This document shows positions 50,976 through 59,328 of a stretch of DNA of 64,000 nt, piece after piece (the stretch's first letter is position 1; each line of letters opens with the position of its first letter). The notes under the pieces are model-generated. The model was not told where the DNA came from, did no database searches, and was given only the letters and a program-made list of their open reading frames with translations. The stretch comes from Sungkyunkwania multivorans (lineage in GTDB: Bacteria > Bacteroidota > Bacteroidia > Flavobacteriales > Flavobacteriaceae). Location: contig NZ_JBHTJH010000017.1 of NCBI RefSeq assembly GCF_042675645.1, forward strand, positions 434,001-498,000. Direction: 5' to 3'. The position numbers and the translations under genes were made by a program.

Positions 50976-51653
50976 TCATAAACAATAAACAGCATCTGTC
51001 GCTGGAACACCACCACACGGTTGCGTTGCCATTGATGAGCTAGGCCGTATGTTATTTAACTCATTAAGCAGGTGGGACGACAGGGCAGATTTGACAGCTG
51101 CCTGATTATTTAACAAAGACGGATTTGAACTTAGCTCCTCGAATAATTTACCTTTTGCATTTTCCCACCCCTCGTTAAAGATTAACGATGCGTTGTGACT
51201 TATTGCATAAGGGATGCTAACGCAAACTAAATCGAATTCTATGTCAATAACTTGTGCTTCTACACCATTTAAAGGGTTTGGTTGAACGTATATTGATAAA
51301 TGAAGATTTCCAATATTTGCATATTTAGCATTTCCGATTTGTTGAAATTCATATTCACTGCATATTCGTGTTGGGCTTTGCTCTTCCACCGAACTTACAA
51401 CGCATTCCCCACTTTCATTGATATAGGCATTTGGATGGTCACAAGGCGGTAAGTCCCCATCAACAGGCAAAGTGTTGATATTGCCGTTTCCGCCGTTACC
51501 ATCACCATTTCCGCCTGTGCCGTTGCCTCCTGTTTCGTCATCATTATTTAACGGGTCGCCACCACCTCCACCGCTGCCACCGGTATCGTAACAGGTATAG
51601 GTATAGTTCACCTCATAGACGTAAAAGACACCGTCTTGTTCTAATCCTTCGTC
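50976..51653 (-). pseudogene. Orphan C-terminal cassette with duplicated linker (start-less)
   Basis: The frame is open from 51653 to the stop at 50976 but has no ATG near its 5' end; GTG at 51609-51611 is a weak possible start. Residues before and after this GTG (GLEQDGVFYVYEVNYTYTC, then a Gly/Asn/Asp-rich linker ending NINTLPVD) repeat the linker region of the lipoprotein at 52305-53630. DNA similarity runs 51454-51648 against 52882-53072. The remainder (~155 residues, starting CDHPNAYINESGECVV) has no similarity to the M23 domain of the full-length gene and no recognised fold. This is the form of a displaced alternative C-terminus. Confidence 0.7.
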
Positions 51654-51748
51654 CTACGCATTGGAGCGACTCAGACGTCGAGCCTCCATTTGCTTCCGAT
51701 GACGACATATATGAATAACTCAAATAGAGCTTTAAATATGGTAAAAGA

Positions 51749-52288
51749 TTATTTGAAATACATATTAATGCTCGTTATCTTATTCATTTGTGTGTTAACC
51801 TTAAAATCTATTGTGTCATCAGATACAATGTAAGTGCCGGCATTATTATGCTCTATGAACATTACAATACCACCCAACATTCTGTTCTGATAAGAGCTAG
51901 GATAAGAAGCTTGAAGAGATTCAAATGCTCCATTTACATAATAGTCTACTCCATTAATGGTAATGGGAATCTCGGAACTTGAATTCCTGAACGCTATTAG
52001 CTGTTCATTTTCGTTGAATTCAAAAACTGCATTTGAATACTTTACTACCGTCACATCAAACCCAAAGTCTTCCTCGTAATAGGTTGAGACAGTATTGGGC
52101 TCACCAATCAAGGATTGAAGGCCAGAAACAGTGATGTTGTTGAGTAACTCACCACCTAGTCTCACATTTTCTAATCGAATAGTATCAAAACTATAAGTCT
52201 GACCATTTATGTTGCTATTTATTTGAGCTTTGCATGCAAAAAAATTAGCCAAAAGAAGGATTGTAATAGTTTTTTTTATGTAGTTCAT
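51749..52288 (-). CDS. Unknown lipoprotein
   Basis: A 179-residue protein with signal NYIKKTITILLLANFFAC (Cys19), then beta-rich sequence (NINGQTYSFDTIRLENVRLGGELL...GLQSLIGEP). No domain recognised. It starts 16 bp after the M23-containing lipoprotein stop, so it is probably co-transcribed and might be its immunity or partner protein; this rests on position alone. Confidence 0.6.
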   Translation of the reverse strand: MNYIKKTITILLLANFFACKAQINSNINGQTYSFDTIRLENVRLGGELLNNITVSGLQSLIGEPNTVSTYYEEDFGFDVTVVKYSNAVFEFNENEQLIAFRNSSSEIPITINGVDYYVNGAFESLQASYPSSYQNRMLGGIVMFIEHNNAGTYIVSDDTIDFKVNTQMNKITSINMYFK

Positions 52289-52304
52289 AATTATTATTTT
52301 AAAA

Positions 52305-53630
52305 TTAGTTGCCTAATGCATTAAAGCAAGGCTCAGATTCAATTATTGGTTCACCCTCCGTATTAAATAGAGTATTCATATAAAGTTCAGGATTTTTCCT
52401 GTTCCACGAACCATTTGGTAATTGCTCTCTGACAACGACGTGTACATGAGGGGTTATTTCAGTGCCACTAGCATTACCTGTTTTACCTAAAGTTCCAATA
52501 TAATGACCCTGACCAACACTTTGTCCCACACTCAAATCAGAATCCACTTCATTCAGATGGCAATAACGAATTCTAATCGTAGTGCCGTCTGCTAATGTAG
52601 ATTCTATTTCCACTCGGTTACCACATGGTCCATGGTTTCCGTAGGTATTGGGGTCAACATCGTCTACAATATTAACAATTTCACCATCAAACATACTTCC
52701 AGCATAAGAGTTTATCGGAGAAGCAACATCTAATCCTCCATGATATTTTTTCCCATTTTCGCCATTGCACGATGTATTTGCTTGTCTCGTGCACCCATAC
52801 CTGCCCCCTTCTACTCCGCTCGCAGATGAGGGTGCTATTTCTGGGTAACTAACTGGATCGCCAGGGCACGGAGGAACTCCGTACTCATCAACGGGCAAAG
52901 TATTAATATTATCGTTTACTCCATCGCCATCGCCATTTCCTCCAGTGCCGTTGCCTCCTGTTTCGTCATCATTGTTAAAAGGGTCTCCACCGCCCCCACC
53001 GCCGCCAGTTTCGTAGCAGGTATAGGTATAGTTCACCTCATATACGTAAAAGACGCCGTCTTGTTCTAGGCCCACATACTGCACATCCGAGACATAGCAT
53101 TCTGTGCTTCGTGCTGTCCCGCCACTTGGGTTATTCACAAGTGCACCATCTATTAGGTTGGCGACGTACGTACGGTCACTCTCTGTTGAGAATAGGGTCG
53201 TCCTTCCGGTATAGGAAGTGTAGTCGGCCATTGCCAGTTTTTTGTCTTTGTACCATTCAGCATCGGGCTCATAACGAATGATATTCGTAGTAAGGCTTCC
53301 GTCGGCCGCCTCATTGACCACCAGATTGTCATAGTACAGCCCCTCGTTGAGCTTTTCCAATCGCATGGTATAGGAGGCACTCCCATCTATTTTGTTAACT
53401 TGGTTCACTTGGGTGGGCTCCACATTACCAAAAGTATGGAGCCTGTTGGATTGTATGGTCTGCATAGTTTCATTCACCTTGGCCTGTACCGAAGGGGGAA
53501 GGTCGGACAATGTGGTGATGGCTACACTATTTTGTATGCTTTGCTCTGCTACGACGCCTTCAGTCTCACAGGAAAGAAAAGGCAGCATCACAAGAAGAAA
53601 AAGAAAAGGTCTTAGAAATGACGGTTTCAT
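52305..53630 (-). CDS. Lipoprotein with Gly-rich linker and C-terminal M23 peptidase domain
   Basis: A 441-residue protein. The ATG at 53628-53630 gives MKPSFLRPFLFLLVMLPFLSC with Cys21 as lipid site; an upstream start adds 22 unlikely residues. Order: N-terminal region of unknown fold (about 25-205), a Gly/Asn/Asp linker (about 210-245, with GGNGTGGNGDG), then an M23/LytM-type domain (about 285-425). Zinc-site motifs are visible: HGGLD (H-x3-D) and PHVHV (HxH), with RIRYCHLN between. The family cleaves peptidoglycan cross-links, so the domain could act on a cell wall. It may be an effector or an ordinary wall enzyme. Confidence 0.85.
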   Translation of the reverse strand: MKPSFLRPFLFLLVMLPFLSCETEGVVAEQSIQNSVAITTLSDLPPSVQAKVNETMQTIQSNRLHTFGNVEPTQVNQVNKIDGSASYTMRLEKLNEGLYYDNLVVNEAADGSLTTNIIRYEPDAEWYKDKKLAMADYTSYTGRTTLFSTESDRTYVANLIDGALVNNPSGGTARSTECYVSDVQYVGLEQDGVFYVYEVNYTYTCYETGGGGGGGDPFNNDDETGGNGTGGNGDGDGVNDNINTLPVDEYGVPPCPGDPVSYPEIAPSSASGVEGGRYGCTRQANTSCNGENGKKYHGGLDVASPINSYAGSMFDGEIVNIVDDVDPNTYGNHGPCGNRVEIESTLADGTTIRIRYCHLNEVDSDLSVGQSVGQGHYIGTLGKTGNASGTEITPHVHVVVREQLPNGSWNRKNPELYMNTLFNTEGEPIIESEPCFNALGN

Positions 53631-53762
53631 TGAAATTTGGTTTTGGTGGTGGTTATCTATCAAGCAACGCAAAATATCAATACAAAACAATAGCACAAAT
53701 AGTGATTTTAAAATTCACCATATCCAATGATAGTTGAACGTTATTTCTTACTTTTATAACTC

Positions 53763-54710
53763 ATGAAACCCTTTAGAATTCTCATTTTTGGTATTGGTGG
53801 CGTTGGCGGCTACTTCGGTGGACAATTGGCAAAGACCTATCAAAACGACCCTAGCGTAGAAATCGTCTTTATCGTTAGGGGCAATCATTTAAAGGTAATC
53901 AAAGAAAAAGGACTTACTTTAAAGACACCGGATAAAACGTTTACTGTATTTCCAGATATCGCAACCGATGATGCAAGCACCCTTGGTGAAGTCGACCTCA
54001 TTTGGTTGTGTACCAAAAGTTATGGCCTGGATTCGGCCCTAGAAGCAATAAAGCACAACATCGGTCCGAACACCTATATTTTACCCTTGTTGAATGGCGC
54101 ACATATCCATGAACTGGTTCAAGAGAAATTACCTAATGCTAACGTGCTCCAAGGCTGCGTATATGTCAATGCCTATAAAACTGGTGCTGGTGAGGTTACC
54201 CAAAAAAGCAAGGTGCAGAAGTTTGTCTTTGGAAAGAATGAAGCGACGACGGCTGAGCACATTTTTTTAGATAAGTTGAACGCGATTATGGAGAAGACCG
54301 AAATCAATCTGGTCTATGCTAAGGACGTCTTAAGAGAGATCTGGACCAAATACGTTTTTATCTCATCCACCTCAGCGATCAGCTGCCTTACCGACAAGAC
54401 CTTTGGCGAATTCAGAGAAGACGAATCCGATATGAAAACGGTCACCTCTTTGATGAAAGAGGCTATGGCGCTTGCCAGTGCTAAGAAGATCGATCTGCCC
54501 AATGACCTTGTGGAAAAACATACCGCATTGATCAATAAGTTCCCGCCAGAGACCGTCACATCCATGCAGTTGGATATGCGCAACAGTTTTAAGACCGAGC
54601 TGGAGACTATGGTTGGATATGTTCCGAAGGAAAGCAGGCAATATGAGCTTATGGCAACAGTAAGCGAGCAAGTCTATCGCGCTTTAAGAGAGAAACTACT
54701 ACAAAAATAA
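53763..54710 (+). CDS. Ketopantoate reductase family protein (2-dehydropantoate 2-reductase)
   Basis: A 315-residue NADPH enzyme of the PanE/ApbA family, which in pantothenate synthesis reduces ketopantoate. Seen: ILIFGIGGVGGYFGGQLAKT nucleotide-binding motif, LIWLCTKSYGLDSAL, LPLLNGAHIHE (the Asn/Gly substrate region) and the C-domain REIWTKYVFISSTSAISCLT with the catalytic Lys. Several family members are not the pathway enzyme, so no symbol is given. Divergent from the accessory locus. Confidence 0.9.
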   Translation: MKPFRILIFGIGGVGGYFGGQLAKTYQNDPSVEIVFIVRGNHLKVIKEKGLTLKTPDKTFTVFPDIATDDASTLGEVDLIWLCTKSYGLDSALEAIKHNIGPNTYILPLLNGAHIHELVQEKLPNANVLQGCVYVNAYKTGAGEVTQKSKVQKFVFGKNEATTAEHIFLDKLNAIMEKTEINLVYAKDVLREIWTKYVFISSTSAISCLTDKTFGEFREDESDMKTVTSLMKEAMALASAKKIDLPNDLVEKHTALINKFPPETVTSMQLDMRNSFKTELETMVGYVPKESRQYELMATVSEQVYRALREKLLQK

Positions 54711-54748
54711 TATGAAATGACATTATGATACCGAGACTTGGAAGAAGT

Positions 54749-54809
54749 AATCTGTACAGGTGACTTCGAATGGACAGATTGCTTACCCCCGAGGCCTCGG
54801 GGTCGCAAT
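54749..54809. repeat. Two-hairpin intergenic element
   Basis: AATCTGT (54749-54755) pairs with ACAGATT (54774-54780). Next to it CCCCGAGGCCTCGGGG (54787-54802) is a perfect 16-bp palindrome, framed by ATTGC (54778-54782) and GCAAT (54805-54809). It lies in the convergent gap between the reductase and pyk. The pattern looks like a dispersed flavobacterial repeat and may end both transcripts. Confidence 0.6.
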
Positions 54810-54855
54810 GACAACATGTTAAACTTTCTCCCTAAGGTAGTATGTGCTAACTAGC

Positions 54856-56286
54856 TTACCCTATTTCTGTAACTCTAAGCGTATTCACCATCCCTTTCGC
54901 GGTGATAGGCATGGCCGCAAGGTTGATAAGGAAATCTCCTTTTTCTACGAACCCTTTTGTCTTGGCGATGGCATTGATATCGTCTACCGTATCATCGGTA
55001 CTCACAAATTTGTCGTAGTAAAACGCCTTCACGCCCCACAACAGATTCAACTGGGTTAGGATTCGTTTGTTGGAAGTAAACACCAAGATATGTGCGTCTG
55101 GTCTCCAGGCAGAGATCTGAAAGGCGGTATAGCCACTATTTGTCAAGGTACAGATCGCTTTGGCCTTGATCTCTCCTGCCATCGATGCGGCGTGATAGCA
55201 GATCGATTTGGTCACATATCGCTTGGTACGAATATGTGGAGGCGATTGCGGTACCTGAATCAATGGTGAATCTTCGACACTTTTAATGATGCTCGACATT
55301 TTTTCTATCACCTGGACAGGATAGCTTCCTACCGATGTTTCTCCCGATAGCATTACGGCATCTGCTCCATCCATTACGGAATTGGCGACGTCGTTAACCT
55401 CGGCACGTGTAGGTGTTAGGCTAGTGATCATGGTTTCCATCATTTGGGTGGCAATGATCACAGGGATACGAGCGCGTTTTGCGCGATTTACCAATTGCTT
55501 CTGGATCAACGGAACTTCCTGAGCCGGAACTTCCACCCCAAGGTCGCCACGAGCGACCATAAGCCCATCACAATAGGCCACGATCTTATCTATATTTTCT
55601 ACAGCCTCTGGTTTTTCGATCTTAGCAACAATTGGGATCTTTACTTCAGAATGCTCTTTTATCAAGTCTTGAAGTTCTATAAGGTCTTGGCTATGACGCA
55701 CAAAGGAAAGCGCGATCCAATCCACTTGTAAGCTGATTGCAAAAATCGCGTCTTTCACATCCTTTTCGGTCAAAGCCGGTAATGATATGTCGGTATTCGG
55801 GAGATTGACGCCTTTTTTTGATTTTAAAGGACCTCCTTGTATGACCTCAGCGGTCACTTCGGTGCTCTTGTCGGTCTCTTTAACTTCAAATATCAATTTT
55901 CCGTCGTCTAATAGAATGCGCTCACCAGGATTCACGTCTTTTGGGAAATTTCCATAATTCATATAGACGCGCTCCTTATTTCCTTTGAATTCTTCCGCTG
56001 TAGAAAATACGATCTGATCACCTGGATTGACGATGACATCTTCGGCCATCACCCCAACGCGCAATTTGGGGCCTTGCAGATCTGCGAGTATCGCGGTATT
56101 AAAACCATGTTCTTCATTTAGAGAGCGGATCATCGCCACTCTTTCCGTTACATCATTATAGTCTGCGTGCGAAAAGTTGATTCGGAAAACATTTACGCCG
56201 GCTCGCATCATTTCTAATAAAACCTCTGGCTTGCTAGTTGCCGGTCCAAGGGTCGCAACTATCTTGGTCTTTTTAGTTTTTGGCAT
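54856..56286 (-). CDS. pyk: Pyruvate kinase
   Basis: A 476-residue glycolytic enzyme that makes pyruvate and ATP from PEP. Seen: TKIVATLGPATSKPEVLLEMMRAGVNVFRINFSH start, IPIVAKIEKPEAVENIDKIV (catalytic Lys and Glu), MVARGDLGVEVP, ATQMMETMI and RAEVNDVANSVMDGADAVMLSGETSVG. Length is normal. It lies 2 bp after the IPExxxVDY gene stop and is probably co-transcribed with it. Confidence 0.97.
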   Translation of the reverse strand: MPKTKKTKIVATLGPATSKPEVLLEMMRAGVNVFRINFSHADYNDVTERVAMIRSLNEEHGFNTAILADLQGPKLRVGVMAEDVIVNPGDQIVFSTAEEFKGNKERVYMNYGNFPKDVNPGERILLDDGKLIFEVKETDKSTEVTAEVIQGGPLKSKKGVNLPNTDISLPALTEKDVKDAIFAISLQVDWIALSFVRHSQDLIELQDLIKEHSEVKIPIVAKIEKPEAVENIDKIVAYCDGLMVARGDLGVEVPAQEVPLIQKQLVNRAKRARIPVIIATQMMETMITSLTPTRAEVNDVANSVMDGADAVMLSGETSVGSYPVQVIEKMSSIIKSVEDSPLIQVPQSPPHIRTKRYVTKSICYHAASMAGEIKAKAICTLTNSGYTAFQISAWRPDAHILVFTSNKRILTQLNLLWGVKAFYYDKFVSTDDTVDDINAIAKTKGFVEKGDFLINLAAMPITAKGMVNTLRVTEIG

Positions 56287-56288
56287 TC

Positions 56289-56759
56289 TTAAAATATTAG
56301 GTGATTTTTAGACTTCAGTTGGTTCATTTCAATCGTGTAGGCTGTAATTATTTGTGGGATATGTCTTATCTGTGCCAATACGGACTCAAAGTTTTTTGTC
56401 TGTCCATTCACTTTGATAAAGTAATCGATCTTTTTTTCCTCTGGAATGAGATAGTTTATCGTCTCATTTGTATTTGTGGTTTCAAATAGGGTGGCGGCCT
56501 CGTGAGTTTCTTGTCTTTGTCTGCAGCTGTTTGCTACCAAGGACCAATCAACATCTTCGAAATCATCATGCCAAAGGTACAATTGATATTGGGCATCTTG
56601 TTTGTAGAGTCGAAGATCCATATCGGTGCGTTTAAAGCGCATATTCAAGTGGCGATTCAACAGAAAAGCGATCTGATACGCTGGAAGCGAACAATGAATG
56701 GCAATGAGCAAAAAATCCTCTTCCTCAAAATCATCTATGACCAAATGCTGTACACCCAT
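56289..56759 (-). CDS. IPExxxVDY family protein
   Basis: A 156-residue protein of a family named for IPExxxVDY; here LIPEEKKIDYFIKV (about 105-118). It begins GVQHLVIDDFEEEDFLLIAIHCSLPAYQIAFLLN, the conserved start. Function is unknown. It lies directly upstream of pyk, as in many Flavobacteriaceae, which hints at a link to central metabolism. Confidence 0.9.
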   Translation of the reverse strand: MGVQHLVIDDFEEEDFLLIAIHCSLPAYQIAFLLNRHLNMRFKRTDMDLRLYKQDAQYQLYLWHDDFEDVDWSLVANSCRQRQETHEAATLFETTNTNETINYLIPEEKKIDYFIKVNGQTKNFESVLAQIRHIPQIITAYTIEMNQLKSKNHLIF

Positions 56760-56877
56760 ATTTTTAAACCAAATGTAAAGATAGCACTTCTATTCAGTAG
56801 TGCCACATTATCTATGAATGTTTAAAGAATATTTAAAACGAAAACGTTTTAGTAAAAAGGGATAATTTCATTTTTCA

Positions 56878-58527
56878 CTAAAACTTCTTCTTTGGTAGCG
56901 TAAATATGAAAGAACTTCCTTGGCCTTCATTGCTCTCCGCCCTGATCTCACCTCCGTGTTTTTCGACAAATTCTTTGCATATCACCAAGCCAAGACCAGT
57001 CCCTACCTCTCTATCTGTCCCCAGTTGAGTATAGTTGGTGGTTATATTAAAAAGCAACGGAATTTTGCTCTCGGGAATTCCTACGCCGGTATCACTAACC
57101 GTCACTTTGATATGGTTTTTCTTATCGATCGCCCTTATGGTAATGTCCCCTTTTTGGTGGGAGAATTTAATAGCGTTGCTTACGAGGTTTCTAATGATTG
57201 TCTCTACCATATTTTTATCTGCAAACACTTGAAGCTTACTGTCAATATTCAAATGAAGATCGATACTTTTTTGTTGAATAAGGGGGCTGAGTACTTCGAT
57301 GGCAGCTATTGCAGGCTCCGTAAGATATATCGATTTGGGAGAAAACTTTAGCTCACCCGTCTGAAGCCTGGACCATTTGAGAAGATTATCCAGTAGTGAT
57401 AATGAACTTTGAGTTGATTTCTTAAGTTCTCCCAAGATCTCAGCGCTATCCTCCTCTTGGATCTCTGGATCTTGGATCAGATCGATATAATTGATAATGG
57501 TAGCAAGTGGACTTCTGAGGTCATGCGCGATGATGGAAAAGAACTTATCCTTGGTTGCGATCAACTTTGACAGCTCGTCCTTTTGCCCTCCGATCTGTTT
57601 ATTGATACGCTTGATGCGCCAGATCTCTTTCAAAACGAATACAAGAAATAGACCAAGCGTGATCAGCCATGCCAAGAAAAGGTAAAGCGTGTACTCGTCT
57701 CTTATATAGGGTTTCTTATATGCTGTGCCGACAACCACTTCAAATCCATGGAAATCAGCTTTCGAATAAATGAAACTATCTTCGGCAACAGTGAAATTCT
57801 TATAATATTCTGGGTCTTTTTGATCATTGAAGGACGGAGGATGATCATAGACCCTTTCTCTATCAAAATCTACACCTGAGTTGGTCCTAAAACGAAACAC
57901 GAAATCATCGGTAGCATTGGTAGTGTATATCTTATTGATTATAGGCTTAAAATCGGTTATCGCCGTAATATAGCCTAGGGATTTTCCTTCTTCATCGATA
58001 ACACCAAAACCTATAGGGATCCCTACGCGTCCTTCTATCAAATTGACTGGGCCAAAACATTTGAATTCTTCATTTAGCATCAGAGTCGCTAATCTTCCCA
58101 CACCTTCGGTCCCCACAATATCTTTCACATGCGTTCCTACCAGGCCATCGGGATTATCTTTTTTGTGCGTAAAAGAATATCTAAAAACGTGGGTGGTATC
58201 GAGATACGATATGACCATCGGGCTTTGCCCAGGCGAAGACCTATAATGTTCTTTGACAAAAGAAAACAATTGATCTTTGGTAGGAAAGGTACCCGTATGA
58301 TTGGTGTATGTGCGAATTCCTGAAACAAACACCGTAAATTTGTCTAGCGCTTCCGTAAGCTCTTCGGCAGCCCTCGTATTTACTTGTTTCAATAGAAGCG
58401 CTCTTTCCTTTAATTTTATCTCCTTGATATGGTTGTCTACGAAAAAAGCCAGAACAATTCCAGACACCAGCAAAATAGCAAATAGCGGCAAAAATTGTAA
58501 AGACCTTATTTCTTTCGAAGCCGTCAT
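56878..58527 (-). CDS. Membrane sensor histidine kinase
   Basis: A 549-residue kinase. Two membrane segments (about 13-31 and 275-296) flank a ~240-residue periplasmic Cache-like sensor region. HisKA with His335 in FFSIIAHDLRSPLATI, then HATPase with NLVSNAIKFSH (N box), DTGVGIP and GTGLGLVICKEF (G boxes). No response regulator gene is adjacent, so its partner is unknown. Confidence 0.93.
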   Translation of the reverse strand: MTASKEIRSLQFLPLFAILLVSGIVLAFFVDNHIKEIKLKERALLLKQVNTRAAEELTEALDKFTVFVSGIRTYTNHTGTFPTKDQLFSFVKEHYRSSPGQSPMVISYLDTTHVFRYSFTHKKDNPDGLVGTHVKDIVGTEGVGRLATLMLNEEFKCFGPVNLIEGRVGIPIGFGVIDEEGKSLGYITAITDFKPIINKIYTTNATDDFVFRFRTNSGVDFDRERVYDHPPSFNDQKDPEYYKNFTVAEDSFIYSKADFHGFEVVVGTAYKKPYIRDEYTLYLFLAWLITLGLFLVFVLKEIWRIKRINKQIGGQKDELSKLIATKDKFFSIIAHDLRSPLATIINYIDLIQDPEIQEEDSAEILGELKKSTQSSLSLLDNLLKWSRLQTGELKFSPKSIYLTEPAIAAIEVLSPLIQQKSIDLHLNIDSKLQVFADKNMVETIIRNLVSNAIKFSHQKGDITIRAIDKKNHIKVTVSDTGVGIPESKIPLLFNITTNYTQLGTDREVGTGLGLVICKEFVEKHGGEIRAESNEGQGSSFIFTLPKKKF

Positions 58528-58571
58528 ATCATCACTAAGGTAGGAAAATTAAACATATATGCTTTGATGTG

Positions 58572-59315
58572 CTACTTAACGCTTTTGGTGATTTCCCGCT
58601 GAAGAACGAAATAGCCTCTCTTCGCTGCTTTTTCCTCGGCCTTTTTCTTAGAAGTTGCTCTGGCTTTAGCGATAACCTTATTGTCTATGTGAAGTTTAAC
58701 CGCGAAATGCTTCAAAGCGTCATTGCCAGTGTCTTCGTAGACTTCGAATTTGAATGACTTCTTTTTCTTCTGACACCATTCTATGAGCAAGCTCTTATAG
58801 CTGATAATTTTACCCTCTAATCTTTCGATGTCCACATAAGGCTCTATGACCCTATAGTAGATGAATCTTTCACAATATTTGTAACCTCTATCCAAAAAAA
58901 TGGCCCCGACCAAAGCTTCAAATACATTACCATATATATTTTCACCAAAGTTATTCTTTGGAATTTTGGTGAAGACCATTTTTAAAAGACCAAGGTCCTT
59001 GCCTAATTCGTTAAGATGTTCGCGGCTAACTACCTTAGACCGCATCTTTGTGAGGTATCCCTCATCCCCAGAAGGCACTTCATTGAACAGATGTGAAGAA
59101 ATGACAGCACTCAACATGGCATCGCCCAAGAATTCCAATCGCTCATAGTTGATAGCATTTCCTTGGGAATCTCTTTTGTTCACCGACCGATGCGTGAACG
59201 CTTTTTTATAATACTTGCGATGTTTAGGTTTGAAGCCCAAGACCTTTTCGAGCCTCATATAAAAATCCCCGTCTTTCTTAGACCGGGAATTTAATATGTT
59301 TCGAATGATACCCAT
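58572..59315 (-). CDS. rnc: Ribonuclease III
   Basis: A 247-residue double-stranded RNA nuclease for rRNA and mRNA processing. Signature YERLEFLGDAMLSAVIS (catalytic Glu and Asp), NVFEALVGAIFLDRG with the second metal Glu, and a C-terminal dsRNA-binding domain (about 170-245, ending KKKAEEKAAKRGYFVL). It follows fabF by 13 bp in the acpP-fabF-rnc operon common in this phylum. Confidence 0.96.
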   Translation of the reverse strand: MGIIRNILNSRSKKDGDFYMRLEKVLGFKPKHRKYYKKAFTHRSVNKRDSQGNAINYERLEFLGDAMLSAVISSHLFNEVPSGDEGYLTKMRSKVVSREHLNELGKDLGLLKMVFTKIPKNNFGENIYGNVFEALVGAIFLDRGYKYCERFIYYRVIEPYVDIERLEGKIISYKSLLIEWCQKKKKSFKFEVYEDTGNDALKHFAVKLHIDNKVIAKARATSKKKAEEKAAKRGYFVLQREITKSVK

Positions 59316-59328
59316 TCAGCCTTGAGGC

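Noticed and set aside
53153..53386. 77-codon minus-strand frame inside the M23 lipoprotein gene
   Set aside because: Alternate-frame shadow of a well supported coding sequence.
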